Below, piece by piece: positions 17,315 through 26,931 of a stretch of DNA of 56,271 nt. The notes below the pieces were generated by a model that was given only the letters and a program-made list of their open reading frames with translations, searched no databases and was not told where the DNA came from. Source of the DNA: Candidatus Cloacimonadota bacterium (GTDB taxonomy: Bacteria; Muiribacteriota; UBA6191); NCBI GenBank assembly GCA_023954715.1, contig JAGSHD010000009.1, forward strand, positions 1 to 56,271, in the 5' to 3' direction. Position 1 is the stretch's first letter; each line of letters begins with the position of its first letter. A program made the position numbers and the translations under genes.

Positions 17315-20108
17315 AAAAGTTTGTATAAGTCTCATTTATCTTACATTAATTTTGACTTTTACATTAAGTGCAATATTTTTCTATATTTTTACCATACAGT
17401 CAGGAGAGTTTAATAAAATTGATTTACTTGAATATGGTTTAAAAGTAGATCGAGTGCAATTACTCCCATGGAAACTCTTTGAGGTTAAAAACTTTTCTAT
17501 AGCTAAAGATGGCTTAGATGTTTATATGGCTAATCTTAGATTGGAGTGGTCCCTAGAGTCTTTAAGTTCATTTCATGTAGAAAAGTTGTTTGTAACAAAA
17601 GTTTTAGTTAAGAGACTTCCTGAGTCTAAAAAGCCAGTGGTCCAAGAGAAGCAAGATCCCATAGATATAGAGAGTTTGTTAAAAATAAAAATACCATTGC
17701 ATATTGATCATATCCAAGTAGATGATGTGAAAGTCTTGCCTTTTGAGATTGATTTAAGTTTTAAGGCGTCTCAATCCGGATTAGACTTTCATTTAAAAGA
17801 GTTATATTTAAAGCAAAAAGAAAACATGGTTTTGTTGCAAAACTTAAAACTTCAAGTGCAACAATTGACGCATTTGACCATCGAAAAAGTCGAAGTAGAG
17901 ATGCTCACGAAAAAGTTGGTGACTCTTTCAAAACTTGATACTAAAATAGATTTAGTCCACTTAATTCAAGATAAAAACTTGGGGCAAACTTCAATTGATA
18001 ATATTATAGTTCATTCATTACCTGCATCTCCTAGTCAAACAGCTGTAGCTTCATCTGACAAAGAAAGTATTACAAGTAGTCCTCAAAATGACTTTAACTT
18101 AGAGGAGTTTAAAACAAGGATAGATGGAATGATTCCAAAGGAGTTGCCGGTTTCTGCACTTGAATTTTCTATTCGATCTATTGCTTTAGCTTTTATATCA
18201 AACTCCTTAAGTAACTTAAACTTAAATTTGGCTCAATCCAACCTTGTTTCCTTTGCTTGTAAAATTGGCAATGATAATGGTGGAAACCTAAAACTACAAA
18301 CAAAGTTAGGATTAAAGAAAAGAAGCTTAAAGGTAGACTTGAATGTACATCATTGGCTTCAAGATTTAGAGTATGAAGTGCATAATGCCAAATTAGACTT
18401 ACATGGGAGTCTGAATATTTTGTTTGAAGACTTTAAAGATAGAGGTTCAAAATCTAATTTGGATTTTATAGGCCTATATAGTCAAGGTGATTTGGTGGCG
18501 CTAACTTTGCCTTTAACTATTCGTTTAAATCAAGGCTTATTAAATGTAGCTTCTCCTGAAATAAAGTCATCTATACAAGGGCAAGCCGTGACTATGAGCT
18601 TTTTAAGTGACTTACGTATTCACGAAAACTTAGATCTAGACTTACAGCGTTTACTTATATCAAAGTTTTCTGTAACGGACTTAGCAACTATTGATTCTAT
18701 CTTAGTTAAAGCAAGCTCTAAAGATATGTTTCAAAATTTGGATGCTAGCTTAAATATAGATAAGATCACAGAGTTTGTTTCTCCTGTTAAAGGTAAAATT
18801 AAATCATTCAGCGCAAAAGCAAAGATAAAAGAGCTCAAAGATCTTGATGCTGGATTAGAAATATCAGCTATAGGCTCCAGTATTATGGATTTGAGACTTA
18901 TAGAAAGTAAAATATCAGGTAATCTAAAGAAGTTTAATACTCGTACTTTTATTAGAGATTTCTCATCAGAAGATATGGGTATACTTACTATGATTAATCT
19001 AAAGTCCGAAGGTAGTTTGTTAAAACAGAGCGCTACTTACTCTATTTTAGGATATAAAATTAAGGATAGTACATATCCTGAAATATCAGGCTCAATATCT
19101 TTTAAAGATAAATTATTAAAAGGTGTTACAAATTTATCTTTTGCTAACTTAAAGCCAATGGATTTTCAGTCTTTTACTAATGTTCCAGCAAAATTGAAAA
19201 TGAAGTCCACAAGCGAAGAAAGTGTTGAAGTTTCAACAGAGCAAACTACATTACCTATTCGTATTAAATGGAAAGTACAACCTTTGAAAGATCAAATAAT
19301 TCATATAGTTGACGAAAAATATAGTCTAGATGTTCAAACCGAAATGGAGTATGACTCTGAAAATAATATATCAGGAACGATCCGTATTTTGGATGGAACT
19401 TTAAAATACTCCGATTATGATTTAAGAGTTTTAGATACTGGATATTTAACTTTTCATCAAAAAGCTGGAGACACTGAAAAATCTGTAAAGTCGGTCAAAC
19501 TAAGCACTACAACCACAAATTACATGGATCAGTTAGCCTATATGACGGCTCAAGATAAAGTTGCAAAAAGCTTCATCTTAAAAGATGGCATAGAAGTCCT
19601 TTTAAAACTAGGTATGAAATGGCAAGACAAGGATATTGTAGTTAAAGTCTCCGGAATATACCCTGACATGAAGATTCGATTATTTGATGATTTAGGCAAA
19701 GAAATCGAAGGTGGATTTGTCGGTTTGTTAAAAGGTGCTACCAACATAGGTGGAGGAGAAGAATCAAACGAAGATCTATCTAAGGTTTTAGGTGATCAGG
19801 TTCTTTCTATAGCTAACTCTAAAGTTGATAACTACTTTAATGAAAAGTTCAAAAAGCAGGGGATCAAGATAAAAACAGATTTCAAGCCAGGGGAAACGCA
19901 AGGATTTGGAATTCAAAAGAAGCTTGGACATCGAATCCTCTTAGATTATTATAGAAGTCAAGACCAGCGTGATGATCAAGTCACAGAAATGCGTAAAATG
20001 CAGTATCTACTTAAGGGTAGCTCTAGTTTATATATACGGCAAGATACTCAGAGCATAGCTAGTGAATCGGATATGTCATTAGGTGTTCAACGCAGAATCA
20101 AATTTTAA
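17307..20108 (+). CDS. TamB/AsmA-like bridge protein (translocation/lipid-transfer family)
   Basis: A 933-residue protein with one N-terminal membrane helix (5-30), then a very long run of short beta strands typical of the AsmA/TamB/YhdP group. These form a hydrophobic groove that spans the periplasm and carries phospholipids or helps barrel assembly. The C-terminal third resembles the TamB domain: GTLKYSDYDLRVLDTGYLTF, then LKLGMKWQDKDIVVKVSG, then a final barrel-like stretch ending MSLGVQRRIKF. It is shorter than E. coli TamB (about 1260). GTG at 17307 overlaps the preceding stop by 8 nt, with GGGAGA upstream. Being last in the motor operon implies a shared job. Confidence 0.8.
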   Translation: MFKKVCISLIYLTLILTFTLSAIFFYIFTIQSGEFNKIDLLEYGLKVDRVQLLPWKLFEVKNFSIAKDGLDVYMANLRLEWSLESLSSFHVEKLFVTKVLVKRLPESKKPVVQEKQDPIDIESLLKIKIPLHIDHIQVDDVKVLPFEIDLSFKASQSGLDFHLKELYLKQKENMVLLQNLKLQVQQLTHLTIEKVEVEMLTKKLVTLSKLDTKIDLVHLIQDKNLGQTSIDNIIVHSLPASPSQTAVASSDKESITSSPQNDFNLEEFKTRIDGMIPKELPVSALEFSIRSIALAFISNSLSNLNLNLAQSNLVSFACKIGNDNGGNLKLQTKLGLKKRSLKVDLNVHHWLQDLEYEVHNAKLDLHGSLNILFEDFKDRGSKSNLDFIGLYSQGDLVALTLPLTIRLNQGLLNVASPEIKSSIQGQAVTMSFLSDLRIHENLDLDLQRLLISKFSVTDLATIDSILVKASSKDMFQNLDASLNIDKITEFVSPVKGKIKSFSAKAKIKELKDLDAGLEISAIGSSIMDLRLIESKISGNLKKFNTRTFIRDFSSEDMGILTMINLKSEGSLLKQSATYSILGYKIKDSTYPEISGSISFKDKLLKGVTNLSFANLKPMDFQSFTNVPAKLKMKSTSEESVEVSTEQTTLPIRIKWKVQPLKDQIIHIVDEKYSLDVQTEMEYDSENNISGTIRILDGTLKYSDYDLRVLDTGYLTFHQKAGDTEKSVKSVKLSTTTTNYMDQLAYMTAQDKVAKSFILKDGIEVLLKLGMKWQDKDIVVKVSGIYPDMKIRLFDDLGKEIEGGFVGLLKGATNIGGGEESNEDLSKVLGDQVLSIANSKVDNYFNEKFKKQGIKIKTDFKPGETQGFGIQKKLGHRILLDYYRSQDQRDDQVTEMRKMQYLLKGSSSLYIRQDTQSIASESDMSLGVQRRIKF

Positions 20109-20901
20109 ATTGAATCGATGCTCCAAAGCTTAAACCTTGATCTTTTAAGGCATACATAAAGTTTTGAACTGGATACAAATGATCTTTGGCAAAAGTGTAG
20201 GATCCATTCAATCGAAGTGGACGATTGACAAGCGGAATCTTCTTAAGTAATTGATAGCTGAGTGTTAATTGTAAATAGCCTTGAAACTTTGGGTCGTACT
20301 CATTACTAAATGCCGTTTTCGTATAGGCTTTAGTATTGGCATCAGGTACAAATGTTTTCACTCCCAATTCAGGTTGAAAAAAGAGCCTTTTACTTAGATA
20401 CTTCTGCAAGCCAAAAGAAAAGCTGATATTTGTGAGTTTGTTTCTATCATAAGGTTTCTTTTGAGAAAATTGAGCTATAGAGGAGTCATAATAGCTTAAT
20501 AGATTATGCTCCTTCCATTGAGTATAAGATATTCGATTAGAGATGGTTGTTTGGTATCCATACAGTTTAGAGATTCGTGGTTGGATGACTCTAAAGCGCT
20601 CTCTTTTTTTATATTCTAATCTAAGTTTTTTACCAGAGTATCTATTATCACGTTTACTAGTATGGTCTATATGATCATTGGGTTTATAGTAGATGTATTT
20701 TTCAGTTTCTTCGGGTAAATCAGGCTTTGAAAAATCAACTTTAGGATCGGCCATCCAAAATTTGTGTTTCCTTTTTTGTTGAACTACTGGTGCTTTTACA
20801 ACAGTTCTCTTTAAGAGTACTTCATCCCAATATTGTCTGTTTTGACTGGAGCAATGAGATAGAAGGATTAGTAAAAATAGTATTGAAAATAGTTTAAACA
20901 T
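20098..20901 (-). CDS. Possible lipoprotein with C-terminal barrel-like domain
   Basis: Starts considered are ATG 20910 and ATG 20901; the latter has GGTGA just upstream but close, so the choice is unsure. A hydrophobic N-terminus ends LLSHCSSQ; the Cys could be lipidated but His at -1 is atypical. A basic region (about 70-100) follows. From about residue 130 the chain shows amphipathic strands (SFGLQKYLSKRLFFQPELGV, YLQLTLSYQLL) and ends LSFGASIQFKI, as in small outer-membrane barrels. It converges on the TamB-like gene with an 11-bp overlap of coding ends. It may be an outer-membrane partner, but it is not in the operon. Confidence 0.6.
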   Translation of the reverse strand: MFKLFSILFLLILLSHCSSQNRQYWDEVLLKRTVVKAPVVQQKRKHKFWMADPKVDFSKPDLPEETEKYIYYKPNDHIDHTSKRDNRYSGKKLRLEYKKRERFRVIQPRISKLYGYQTTISNRISYTQWKEHNLLSYYDSSIAQFSQKKPYDRNKLTNISFSFGLQKYLSKRLFFQPELGVKTFVPDANTKAYTKTAFSNEYDPKFQGYLQLTLSYQLLKKIPLVNRPLRLNGSYTFAKDHLYPVQNFMYALKDQGLSFGASIQFKI

Positions 20902-21032
20902 AATCACCATTTCGGGTAGATATATATTTTGCTAAATAATGGGAACTTTTATATGTTTAGAATATTTTATACAGAAAACAAAAGAATAAATAATTGGATA
21001 GAATTTGTTGTCAGACCTATGGGCTAGCATAC

Positions 21033-21077
21033 AAAAAAGGGTTTGGTCACTATTAAATAGTGACCAAACCCTTTTTG
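21033..21077 (-). terminator. Strong terminator downstream of mscS
   Basis: GGGTTTGGTCACTA (21039-21052) pairs with TAGTGACCAAACCC (21058-21071); outer A/T pairs extend the stem to over 20 bp with one bulge. On the minus strand it ends in a run of T, fitting termination of mscS; T on the other side makes it usable both ways. Confidence 0.88.
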
Positions 21078-21142
21078 TATCAAGTCGACTTGAATACGCT
21101 TAACTCATTTAATCAAGACGGTGTAAATTGATATAATAATAG

Positions 21143-21973
21143 TTATATATTTTCTTTTTTAAGGTGTATATCTTGTTGTGGATAAGGGATACAAATTCCA
21201 AGCTTATCAAATTCAACTTTGACAGTTTCAAGTAATCTAAACTTAACGTCCCAATAATCAGCTGTTTTAACCCATGGTCTTACAACAAAATTAACTGAAC
21301 TATCAGCCAACTCCGAAACAGCAATCTGTGTATCTACATCTTTAAGGATTTTACTTTCTGCTTCTACGATTTTTTCAAGAGACTGTTTTACCAAAGCTAA
21401 ATCGTCATCATAAGATACACCAATAACTAAGTCGACTCTTCGAGTATCTTTAAGAGAATAGTTTATGAGATTACCGTTTGTGATACTAGAGTTTGGTATA
21501 AAAATAGTTTTATTATCTGGGGTTTTTAATTTAGTATTTAGCATGAATATTTCTTCTACAACTCCCGCTACTCCAGCACATTCAATAAAATGATTTTTCT
21601 TGAAAGGACTTAGTACTAGTAATAATATACCTGCAGCAAAGTTTGTTAATGAGCCTTGAAGTGCAAGACCTACAGCTAAACCAGCGGATCCTAGTACAGC
21701 CAAAAAGGAAGTAGTTTGAATACCCAGTTTTGATAAAGCAGATAAAAGAACAACAATCATTAAGACGGTGTAGATTAGTTTACCTGCAAAACTTACAACA
21801 GTTTCATCTACATTGCTTTTGGTTAATATCTTTTTGAAAATACTAGTAATGATTTTACTTACTATTTGTCCAGCAATAAATATTATAACTGCAGCTAAAA
21901 AATTCCAGCCAAATAGGCTAAGTATCTTTTCGCCTTGATCTATAAACTCTTGTGGTATTTTAATGTTTTCCAT
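21143..21973 (-). CDS. mscS: Small-conductance mechanosensitive channel
   Basis: A 276-residue homologue of E. coli MscS (286). Three N-terminal membrane helices are seen; the third, pore-lining one carries the Gly/Ala zipper (FLAVLGSAGLAVGLALQGSL, residues about 92-111). Next come the beta domain with NKTIFIPNSSITNGNLINYS and the alpha-beta C-terminal domain that forms the side-portal cage. It opens on membrane tension during hypo-osmotic shock. AAAGGA stands 7 nt before the ATG. It is a single-gene unit with its own terminator, divergent from the nucleotidase-like gene. Confidence 0.92.
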   Translation of the reverse strand: MENIKIPQEFIDQGEKILSLFGWNFLAAVIIFIAGQIVSKIITSIFKKILTKSNVDETVVSFAGKLIYTVLMIVVLLSALSKLGIQTTSFLAVLGSAGLAVGLALQGSLTNFAAGILLLVLSPFKKNHFIECAGVAGVVEEIFMLNTKLKTPDNKTIFIPNSSITNGNLINYSLKDTRRVDLVIGVSYDDDLALVKQSLEKIVEAESKILKDVDTQIAVSELADSSVNFVVRPWVKTADYWDVKFRLLETVKVEFDKLGICIPYPQQDIHLKKENI

Positions 21974-22228
21974 TTTATTTCCTTTGTAATTGATTAATTA
22001 ATAAAAATATTATTATCACAATCTTCAAATAATACAAGACTATCGTTGTTCTAATACGATATATTTTGTATAAATAGTCACTAAAATATTTATGTTAAAG
22101 TGAGTTGGATGTCGATAAATAATACAGGTTTATTTAACTATGTAGTTATACCGCATTTGATGGTTGTAACTTACAAATAATTAGCAAAACTACCATAAAA
22201 ATTAGCCATTCAACTTGGGAGAATATAC

Positions 22229-22783
22229 ATGAGAGAAAACCTATTGATTTATTGTGATATGGACGGTGTACTAACAGACTTTAGTAAAGCAGTCATTCAA
22301 TATTACAACGGTGATTTTTTGAAAAACCATAAGGACTTCCCAAAAATAAATGCCAATTGTGCTTATGATTTAAACAAAGCTTTGGGTAATCGATGGTACA
22401 CAGTGACCGAGACAGCTCCCCTAGAGTATTGGCGTGATATGGCTTGGATGCCTGATGGTAAAATACTATGGAACTTCATCAAAGATTTAGATACAGTTAT
22501 TTTGTCTACTCCAGCTCAAACAGATCATTGCAAGCAGGGTAAGCGTGAGTGGGTTAGTAATAATCTGGGAGATCATGTAAATGTGATCCTGTCTTATAAC
22601 AAAGAGCATTACGTGGAAGATGATAAGTTTGTACCCAAGTCAAAAGTTAAGTGGCATAGAGTGCTTATCGATGATATGCCAAAAAAAATTGAAAAATGGC
22701 AAGAAGCAGGCGGAACAGGAATTTTACATACCAACGCGAAAGATACTATAAAAACTCTAGAAAAGTTAATGTTTCATAGTTAA
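22229..22783 (+). CDS. HAD-family 5'-nucleotidase-like protein (5'(3')-deoxyribonucleotidase type)
   Basis: A 184-residue HAD hydrolase. The nucleophile motif YCDMDGVLTDF (DxDG) is at residues 9-19, motif II-like ILSTPAQ near 90, the Lys region near KSKVKW and the acidic motif VLIDDMPKKIE near 146-156, with a further conserved Trp. The size and the DMDGVL start fit the 5'-nucleotidase deoxy (NT5C) group, which dephosphorylates (deoxy)nucleoside monophosphates; other HAD phosphatases cannot be excluded. GGGAGA stands 8 nt before the ATG. It converges on the GNAT gene with a 4-bp overlap. It is cytoplasmic. Confidence 0.8.
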   Translation: MRENLLIYCDMDGVLTDFSKAVIQYYNGDFLKNHKDFPKINANCAYDLNKALGNRWYTVTETAPLEYWRDMAWMPDGKILWNFIKDLDTVILSTPAQTDHCKQGKREWVSNNLGDHVNVILSYNKEHYVEDDKFVPKSKVKWHRVLIDDMPKKIEKWQEAGGTGILHTNAKDTIKTLEKLMFHS

Positions 22784-23271
22784 TACTTACAAAATAACAA
22801 TCCGCAACCATTTGTAAAATCTACATTAGGAAACTTAAAGTCATCATCAATTAGGGTAAATCCTAGTTTTTTATGTAAATCTATACTAGCTTTGTTATTT
22901 GAATTGATAAAGCAAAAAGTTTCTTTACAGTCGTGCAGCCAATTCTCTCTATCTTTACACAAGAGCGTAGCGATGCCTTTTCGTCGCAGGCCCTTTTTTA
23001 CAATGAGACCCATTTGGTACCAGCCACTTGGTTCTTTATCTGTTTGTTTATGATATTTGAGTCGGGCATAACCACATACTTGATCTTTACTATCTAATGC
23101 TACAAATATCATAAGGCGTTTATCTTGACTTAGTCGTTCAGAGTGGATTTGTAAAAACTCTTTTTTAAATAGTAGAAGAGACTCCGCAAGCTTTAATTTG
23201 TTGGTTTCAGAAGCGATCTTTGCAATTTCATTTAGGTATCTTGAAGATACTTGCTTAATTACATAGTCCAT
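22780..23271 (-). CDS. GNAT-family N-acetyltransferase
   Basis: A 163-residue GNAT protein. The acetyl-CoA pyrophosphate-binding motif is KKGLRRKGIATLLC (R/Q-x-x-G-x-G/A) near residues 92-105, followed by the usual strand and CFINSNNKASIDLHKKLGF with the late helix that ends the fold. It transfers an acetyl group from acetyl-CoA to an amine of unknown identity. It starts 2 nt after the stop of the CxxCH protein gene, so the two are co-transcribed, although no functional link is obvious. Confidence 0.85.
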   Translation of the reverse strand: MDYVIKQVSSRYLNEIAKIASETNKLKLAESLLLFKKEFLQIHSERLSQDKRLMIFVALDSKDQVCGYARLKYHKQTDKEPSGWYQMGLIVKKGLRRKGIATLLCKDRENWLHDCKETFCFINSNNKASIDLHKKLGFTLIDDDFKFPNVDFTNGCGLLFCKY

Positions 23272-23273
23272 GA

Positions 23274-24344
23274 CTATTGGACATACTTAAGTTGTTCACT
23301 CACTTGACCTCTAAACAAATTAAAACCAAGGGCCTTAAATTTAAACTTCACAAGAGTTTCATAATCTTTAACGACGCCCCAAGGAAACATTAAAACACTT
23401 CCTTTGCCGTAGACTTGCATAGAGTCTCTCCTGTTTTTAGGAAGTTCTTTCATAGTGAAATTAAGTTTTAACAATGGTAAATCGTTTTCAAGAATAAATC
23501 TGTCGTACGTAAACGTAATTTGTAGATCTAAGTGATCTTTCTTAAAGAATTTACTTGGAGTCATATAAACTCTTTTTATACCAGTAAACTCTTCATACTT
23601 TTGATGATTTGGTCGGGCAAAAGCAGAACTTAAATTTTTAAGATATGTATTGCTTACATTCGTTTTGTTTTTAAAGCCTGAAAGGGCTCCGAAATCATTT
23701 AATTTGTATTCATAGAGGCCTTCAAACTCATACTTTTTTGAGGTTTTACCTTTGACATCTAAAATATTTAAGTCATTGGCAAAACTAGCTTTTAATACAG
23801 AAGTAATAGTATTGCGAAACCCTCCGAATACTAAAAATATCTTTTTGAGGTTAACCTTAGAAGTAGCTTCATATTTAGCTTTGTTTTGCATGTCTAAGTT
23901 AAGATAGTAATACGGATGTAAAAGGGATCTATATGCTTTCTTAAATCCATCACTATCAAACTCTCCAGCAGTAGTATGCAAGAGTAATTTATTCCATATA
24001 ATTTCAAACTTCGGAACCTCTCGTTTTCCAATATGAATCAAATCAAGTACCTGCAGTTTATTTTTATTAGTAATAGCATCTTGAAGTTGTTTATAAAATG
24101 ATTGAGTTATCTGTTTTTTGACAGGTTTAATCTTTTTGATTACCTTATCTATATCGCTAGTTCTTAGCCACACATGACCGATGCGGTCCTTTTGTAACTT
24201 TGCTTTCTGCATGGATTTGATTTGCTGCGCTCGTTGAAGAAACCACATGGGAGAGGTGTTATGACAGACATAACAATGTTTGTCTAGTGCGTGGATATAA
24301 TTAAGATTGATTAAAAAAATAGTTAAGATATATTTTATAGACAT
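23274..24344 (-). CDS. Exported protein with a CxxCH haem-c motif near its N-terminus
   Basis: A 356-residue protein with a signal sequence (residues 1-19, ending about YIHA). CYVCH follows at about residues 24-28, a textbook c-type haem attachment site, with Met at 33 as a possible axial ligand. The rest has no further haem motif. Residues about 180-355 are beta-rich with basic loops and end in GFNLFRGQVSEQLKYVQ. If haem is attached, cytochrome c maturation genes must exist elsewhere. Alternatively CxxC could be a redox pair. I do not recognise the large C-terminal domain. It precedes the GNAT gene in the same operon. Confidence 0.65.
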   Translation of the reverse strand: MSIKYILTIFLINLNYIHALDKHCYVCHNTSPMWFLQRAQQIKSMQKAKLQKDRIGHVWLRTSDIDKVIKKIKPVKKQITQSFYKQLQDAITNKNKLQVLDLIHIGKREVPKFEIIWNKLLLHTTAGEFDSDGFKKAYRSLLHPYYYLNLDMQNKAKYEATSKVNLKKIFLVFGGFRNTITSVLKASFANDLNILDVKGKTSKKYEFEGLYEYKLNDFGALSGFKNKTNVSNTYLKNLSSAFARPNHQKYEEFTGIKRVYMTPSKFFKKDHLDLQITFTYDRFILENDLPLLKLNFTMKELPKNRRDSMQVYGKGSVLMFPWGVVKDYETLVKFKFKALGFNLFRGQVSEQLKYVQ

Positions 24345-24387
24345 ACTTATATTGAGAGTGATTCGCTATAATAAACATAGCTTAGGA

Positions 24388-26139
24388 TTAATAGGTGAGC
24401 TGGCTAATGTTAGTTTCGTTTGAAAAGATTAAAGAGTTTGTTGTTGTATTAGCTATTGAGTGATTATTTTGTTTAATTTGGAATTTATCCATTAACTGAG
24501 TAAGATGCTCCGCACTTTGTATCAACAATTGAGCAGACTCTGAGCCTTGTTTAGCGCTTATCGCACTTGATTGAGTAACTTCTGATACTTGATTTAGTCC
24601 TTCATTAATTTGTACAACCCCTAGAACCTGCTCAGTGGATGCACTAGATATTGTTTGTACAATATCTGCAACAGTAGTTACCGTATCAACAATCTTTTGT
24701 AGTAATTGGGTGTTTTCTTTGGCTAAATCTAACCCTTTGTTGGCTTTAGTAACAGAACTCGCTATCAATTGAGAAGATTGCTCAGCTGCTTGGGCACTGC
24801 GAGATGCTAGGTTTCTAACTTCTTCTGCAACTACTGCAAATCCTTTTCCGTGTGCTCCTGCTCTTGCAGCTTCAATAGCCGCGTTTAGAGCTAATAAATT
24901 TGTTTGAAAAGCAATATCTTCAATTAGTTTAATAATATTTGAAATACTGTGACTTGCTTCTGTGATGTCATCCATAGCATTAGACATATTTATCATTTGT
25001 TCATTGCCTAATTTAGCTGATTCTAGTGCAGAAATTGCTAAGTTATTTGCTTCGTTTGCGTTGTCAGCATTACCTTTGCTTTGTGCTTCAATTTCTGTCA
25101 TAGAGCTAGAAACTTGTTCTAAGGCGCTGGCTTGGGACTCTGCCCCAGTGGATAATGATTCACTAAACTCATTGACAGTAAAAGAACAATCCGAGACCTC
25201 ACTTGAAGCTTGAATAACTTCTCCGATAGTGTTATTGAGGTTTTCTATCATGTCAGTTAGAGCTACTCCAAGAACATCAGAATCAGAAGATAACTGAACT
25301 TCATTTGTTAAATCACCTTTTGCTACAGCTTCAGCAACATTTGATTTATCCTTGAGAGTTTGAAGTAGGACTTTCATATCTGCATAAACACCTTGATCTT
25401 CTGTATTATTTTCGAGGTCTATATTTAAATCACCTGATGCGATAGTTTGAACAATTTGCGAGATATATAGGGGGTCACCTCCTAGTTGGCTCATGGTTGA
25501 TTTAATCAAATTTATTACTACAAAAACACTAACAATAAATGCAAAAACAGTTCCGAAGATTGTGATATAAATAGTTTGAGAGCTGGATTGATCAAGGCTA
25601 GCGGCTCGTGTGATCATAAGTTTTTCTTCTCGCTCCTTAAATGTTTTGACTTGAGCTCTAAAACGATCAAAATAGACTTTACCTTTTGCTTGGGCGACTA
25701 CAGCAGCTATGTCATCCATAGTCTTGTTAGTACCAACTTCTTTTCGAAGTTGAATTAAAGGTTGGGTAATATTTAACTTCCAGTTAGAAATAGTTGTTTG
25801 TATTTCTTTTATGAGTGTTACTTGAGATGGATTATCACTGACTACTAAAGATAACTTTTTTGTCAGTTGTAGAAATCTTTTCTCTCCATTATGATATGGT
25901 TGTAAAAACTCTTCTTTACCGGCAAGTAAAAAGCCACGCAGACCAGTTTCCATATCAACAGCTGCCGCCTCTACTCTAGATGCTTGCTCCAAAACTTGAT
26001 GCGTATGGTCTACCATTTTGAAAGTAGCCAAAAGAGAGTTTATACTAAAAAAAACTATTGCTGATATAACTATCATCATACCAATGATACTGAAGTTACT
26101 AACTATAATTTTAGTTTTGAAGTTTAGCTTATCAAACAT
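24388..26139 (-). CDS. Methyl-accepting chemotaxis protein with CHASE3 sensor
   Basis: A 583-residue transmembrane chemoreceptor. The first membrane helix is at about 11-33. The periplasmic sensor (about 38-180) fits CHASE3 ([18 protein letters not shown]). The second helix is at about 190-212, then HAMP (about 213-300, with a second HAMP-like unit), then the signalling domain with the conserved hairpin tip [20 protein letters not shown] and [18 protein letters not shown]. Adaptation sites should flank the tip. The ligand is unknown. GGAGA stands 7 nt before the ATG. No che or flagellar gene is in the window. Confidence 0.92.
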   Translation of the reverse strand: MFDKLNFKTKIIVSNFSIIGMMIVISAIVFFSINSLLATFKMVDHTHQVLEQASRVEAAAVDMETGLRGFLLAGKEEFLQPYHNGEKRFLQLTKKLSLVVSDNPSQVTLIKEIQTTISNWKLNITQPLIQLRKEVGTNKTMDDIAAVVAQAKGKVYFDRFRAQVKTFKEREEKLMITRAASLDQSSSQTIYITIFGTVFAFIVSVFVVINLIKSTMSQLGGDPLYISQIVQTIASGDLNIDLENNTEDQGVYADMKVLLQTLKDKSNVAEAVAKGDLTNEVQLSSDSDVLGVALTDMIENLNNTIGEVIQASSEVSDCSFTVNEFSESLSTGAESQASALEQVSSSMTEIEAQSKGNADNANEANNLAISALESAKLGNEQMINMSNAMDDITEASHSISNIIKLIEDIAFQTNLLALNAAIEAARAGAHGKGFAVVAEEVRNLASRSAQAAEQSSQLIASSVTKANKGLDLAKENTQLLQKIVDTVTTVADIVQTISSASTEQVLGVVQINEGLNQVSEVTQSSAISAKQGSESAQLLIQSAEHLTQLMDKFQIKQNNHSIANTTTNSLIFSNETNISQLTY

Positions 26140-26244
26140 GAGATTCTCCAGATATAAAAAAAGAGGTAGATTACAACGATGCTGAAAAATTATATCATGA
26201 GTTGAATCACAATGAACAATAAAATGTAGGTGTTTTTATAAACG

Positions 26245-26931
26245 TTAGTTAATAACTGAAAGAGATTGTTTATTAGTATCAATATGTATAAGCTCAACAA
26301 TAATGAGCAAGATGCATTCAAGTAGATTATTTAGTTTTAAATCATCTCCACCTAGAAGACCATTAGAGTTGTATAAACAGAAATGTTTATAACGTTTTTT
26401 AATTTGAATCACAATGGATAAGACAGTGGGAGTCCGTATATTTAAACGCAGTTGTATTTGTAAAGGATGTGTTTTACTTGCAATATGAAGAACATTATTG
26501 ATAGTCACCCATTGATCTTTGGTGCTTAGTAAATGAAACTCACTTAGATAGGTCTGAATCAATGAAGCTACATAGGATATATCCACCACTTTTGTTGAAC
26601 TTATAGGGGTAGTATTTGTTATTTGATCTATCAAGCCAAAAATTGACCTTGATCTATGATTTACGATGATGAAGTTTAAGCAATCAGGCAAACAAACTAA
26701 ATTTTCATCTACTAAGAAATACTGGTCGGTAGGCTTAACTACTAATTGAATACTTTTGGATTTACTGTTAAAGCTAACTTTAGCCTCATCTTGTTCTATA
26801 TGTATAGAGGGTGCTTGCTTAGCAATTAAATCTAAATCAATAAATTGGGCTTGACTAAAACAGATGAACTCCCAAATCTGTGTGAAAGATAGTTTGTACT
26901 TATGGCAATAAGGTCGAAGTTGATTAGACAC
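26245..26931 (-). CDS. Unknown protein coupled to phhA
   Basis: A 228-residue protein without signal or membrane segments that I do not recognise. It contains several beta-rich blocks (IHIEQDEAKVSFNSKSKSIQ, QIQLRLNIRT) and a hydrophobic C-terminal helix (LLECILLIIVELIHI). Its GTG start at 26931 lies inside the last codons of phhA (8-nt overlap) and has no ribosome site of its own, so it depends on translation of phhA. A pterin recycling or aromatic-metabolism role is only a guess from position; it does not look like pterin-4a-carbinolamine dehydratase, which is about half this size. Confidence 0.6.
   Translation of the reverse strand: MSNQLRPYCHKYKLSFTQIWEFICFSQAQFIDLDLIAKQAPSIHIEQDEAKVSFNSKSKSIQLVVKPTDQYFLVDENLVCLPDCLNFIIVNHRSRSIFGLIDQITNTTPISSTKVVDISYVASLIQTYLSEFHLLSTKDQWVTINNVLHIASKTHPLQIQLRLNIRTPTVLSIVIQIKKRYKHFCLYNSNGLLGGDDLKLNNLLECILLIIVELIHIDTNKQSLSVIN

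Noticed and set aside
22041..22061. TATCGT/ACGATA dyad between mscS and the nucleotidase-like gene
   Set aside because: A 6-bp AT-rich dyad with a 9-nt gap is expected by chance in this composition.
23274..24344. Calling this protein a diheme cytochrome or peroxidase
   Set aside because: Only one CxxCH is present and no peroxidase motif is seen.
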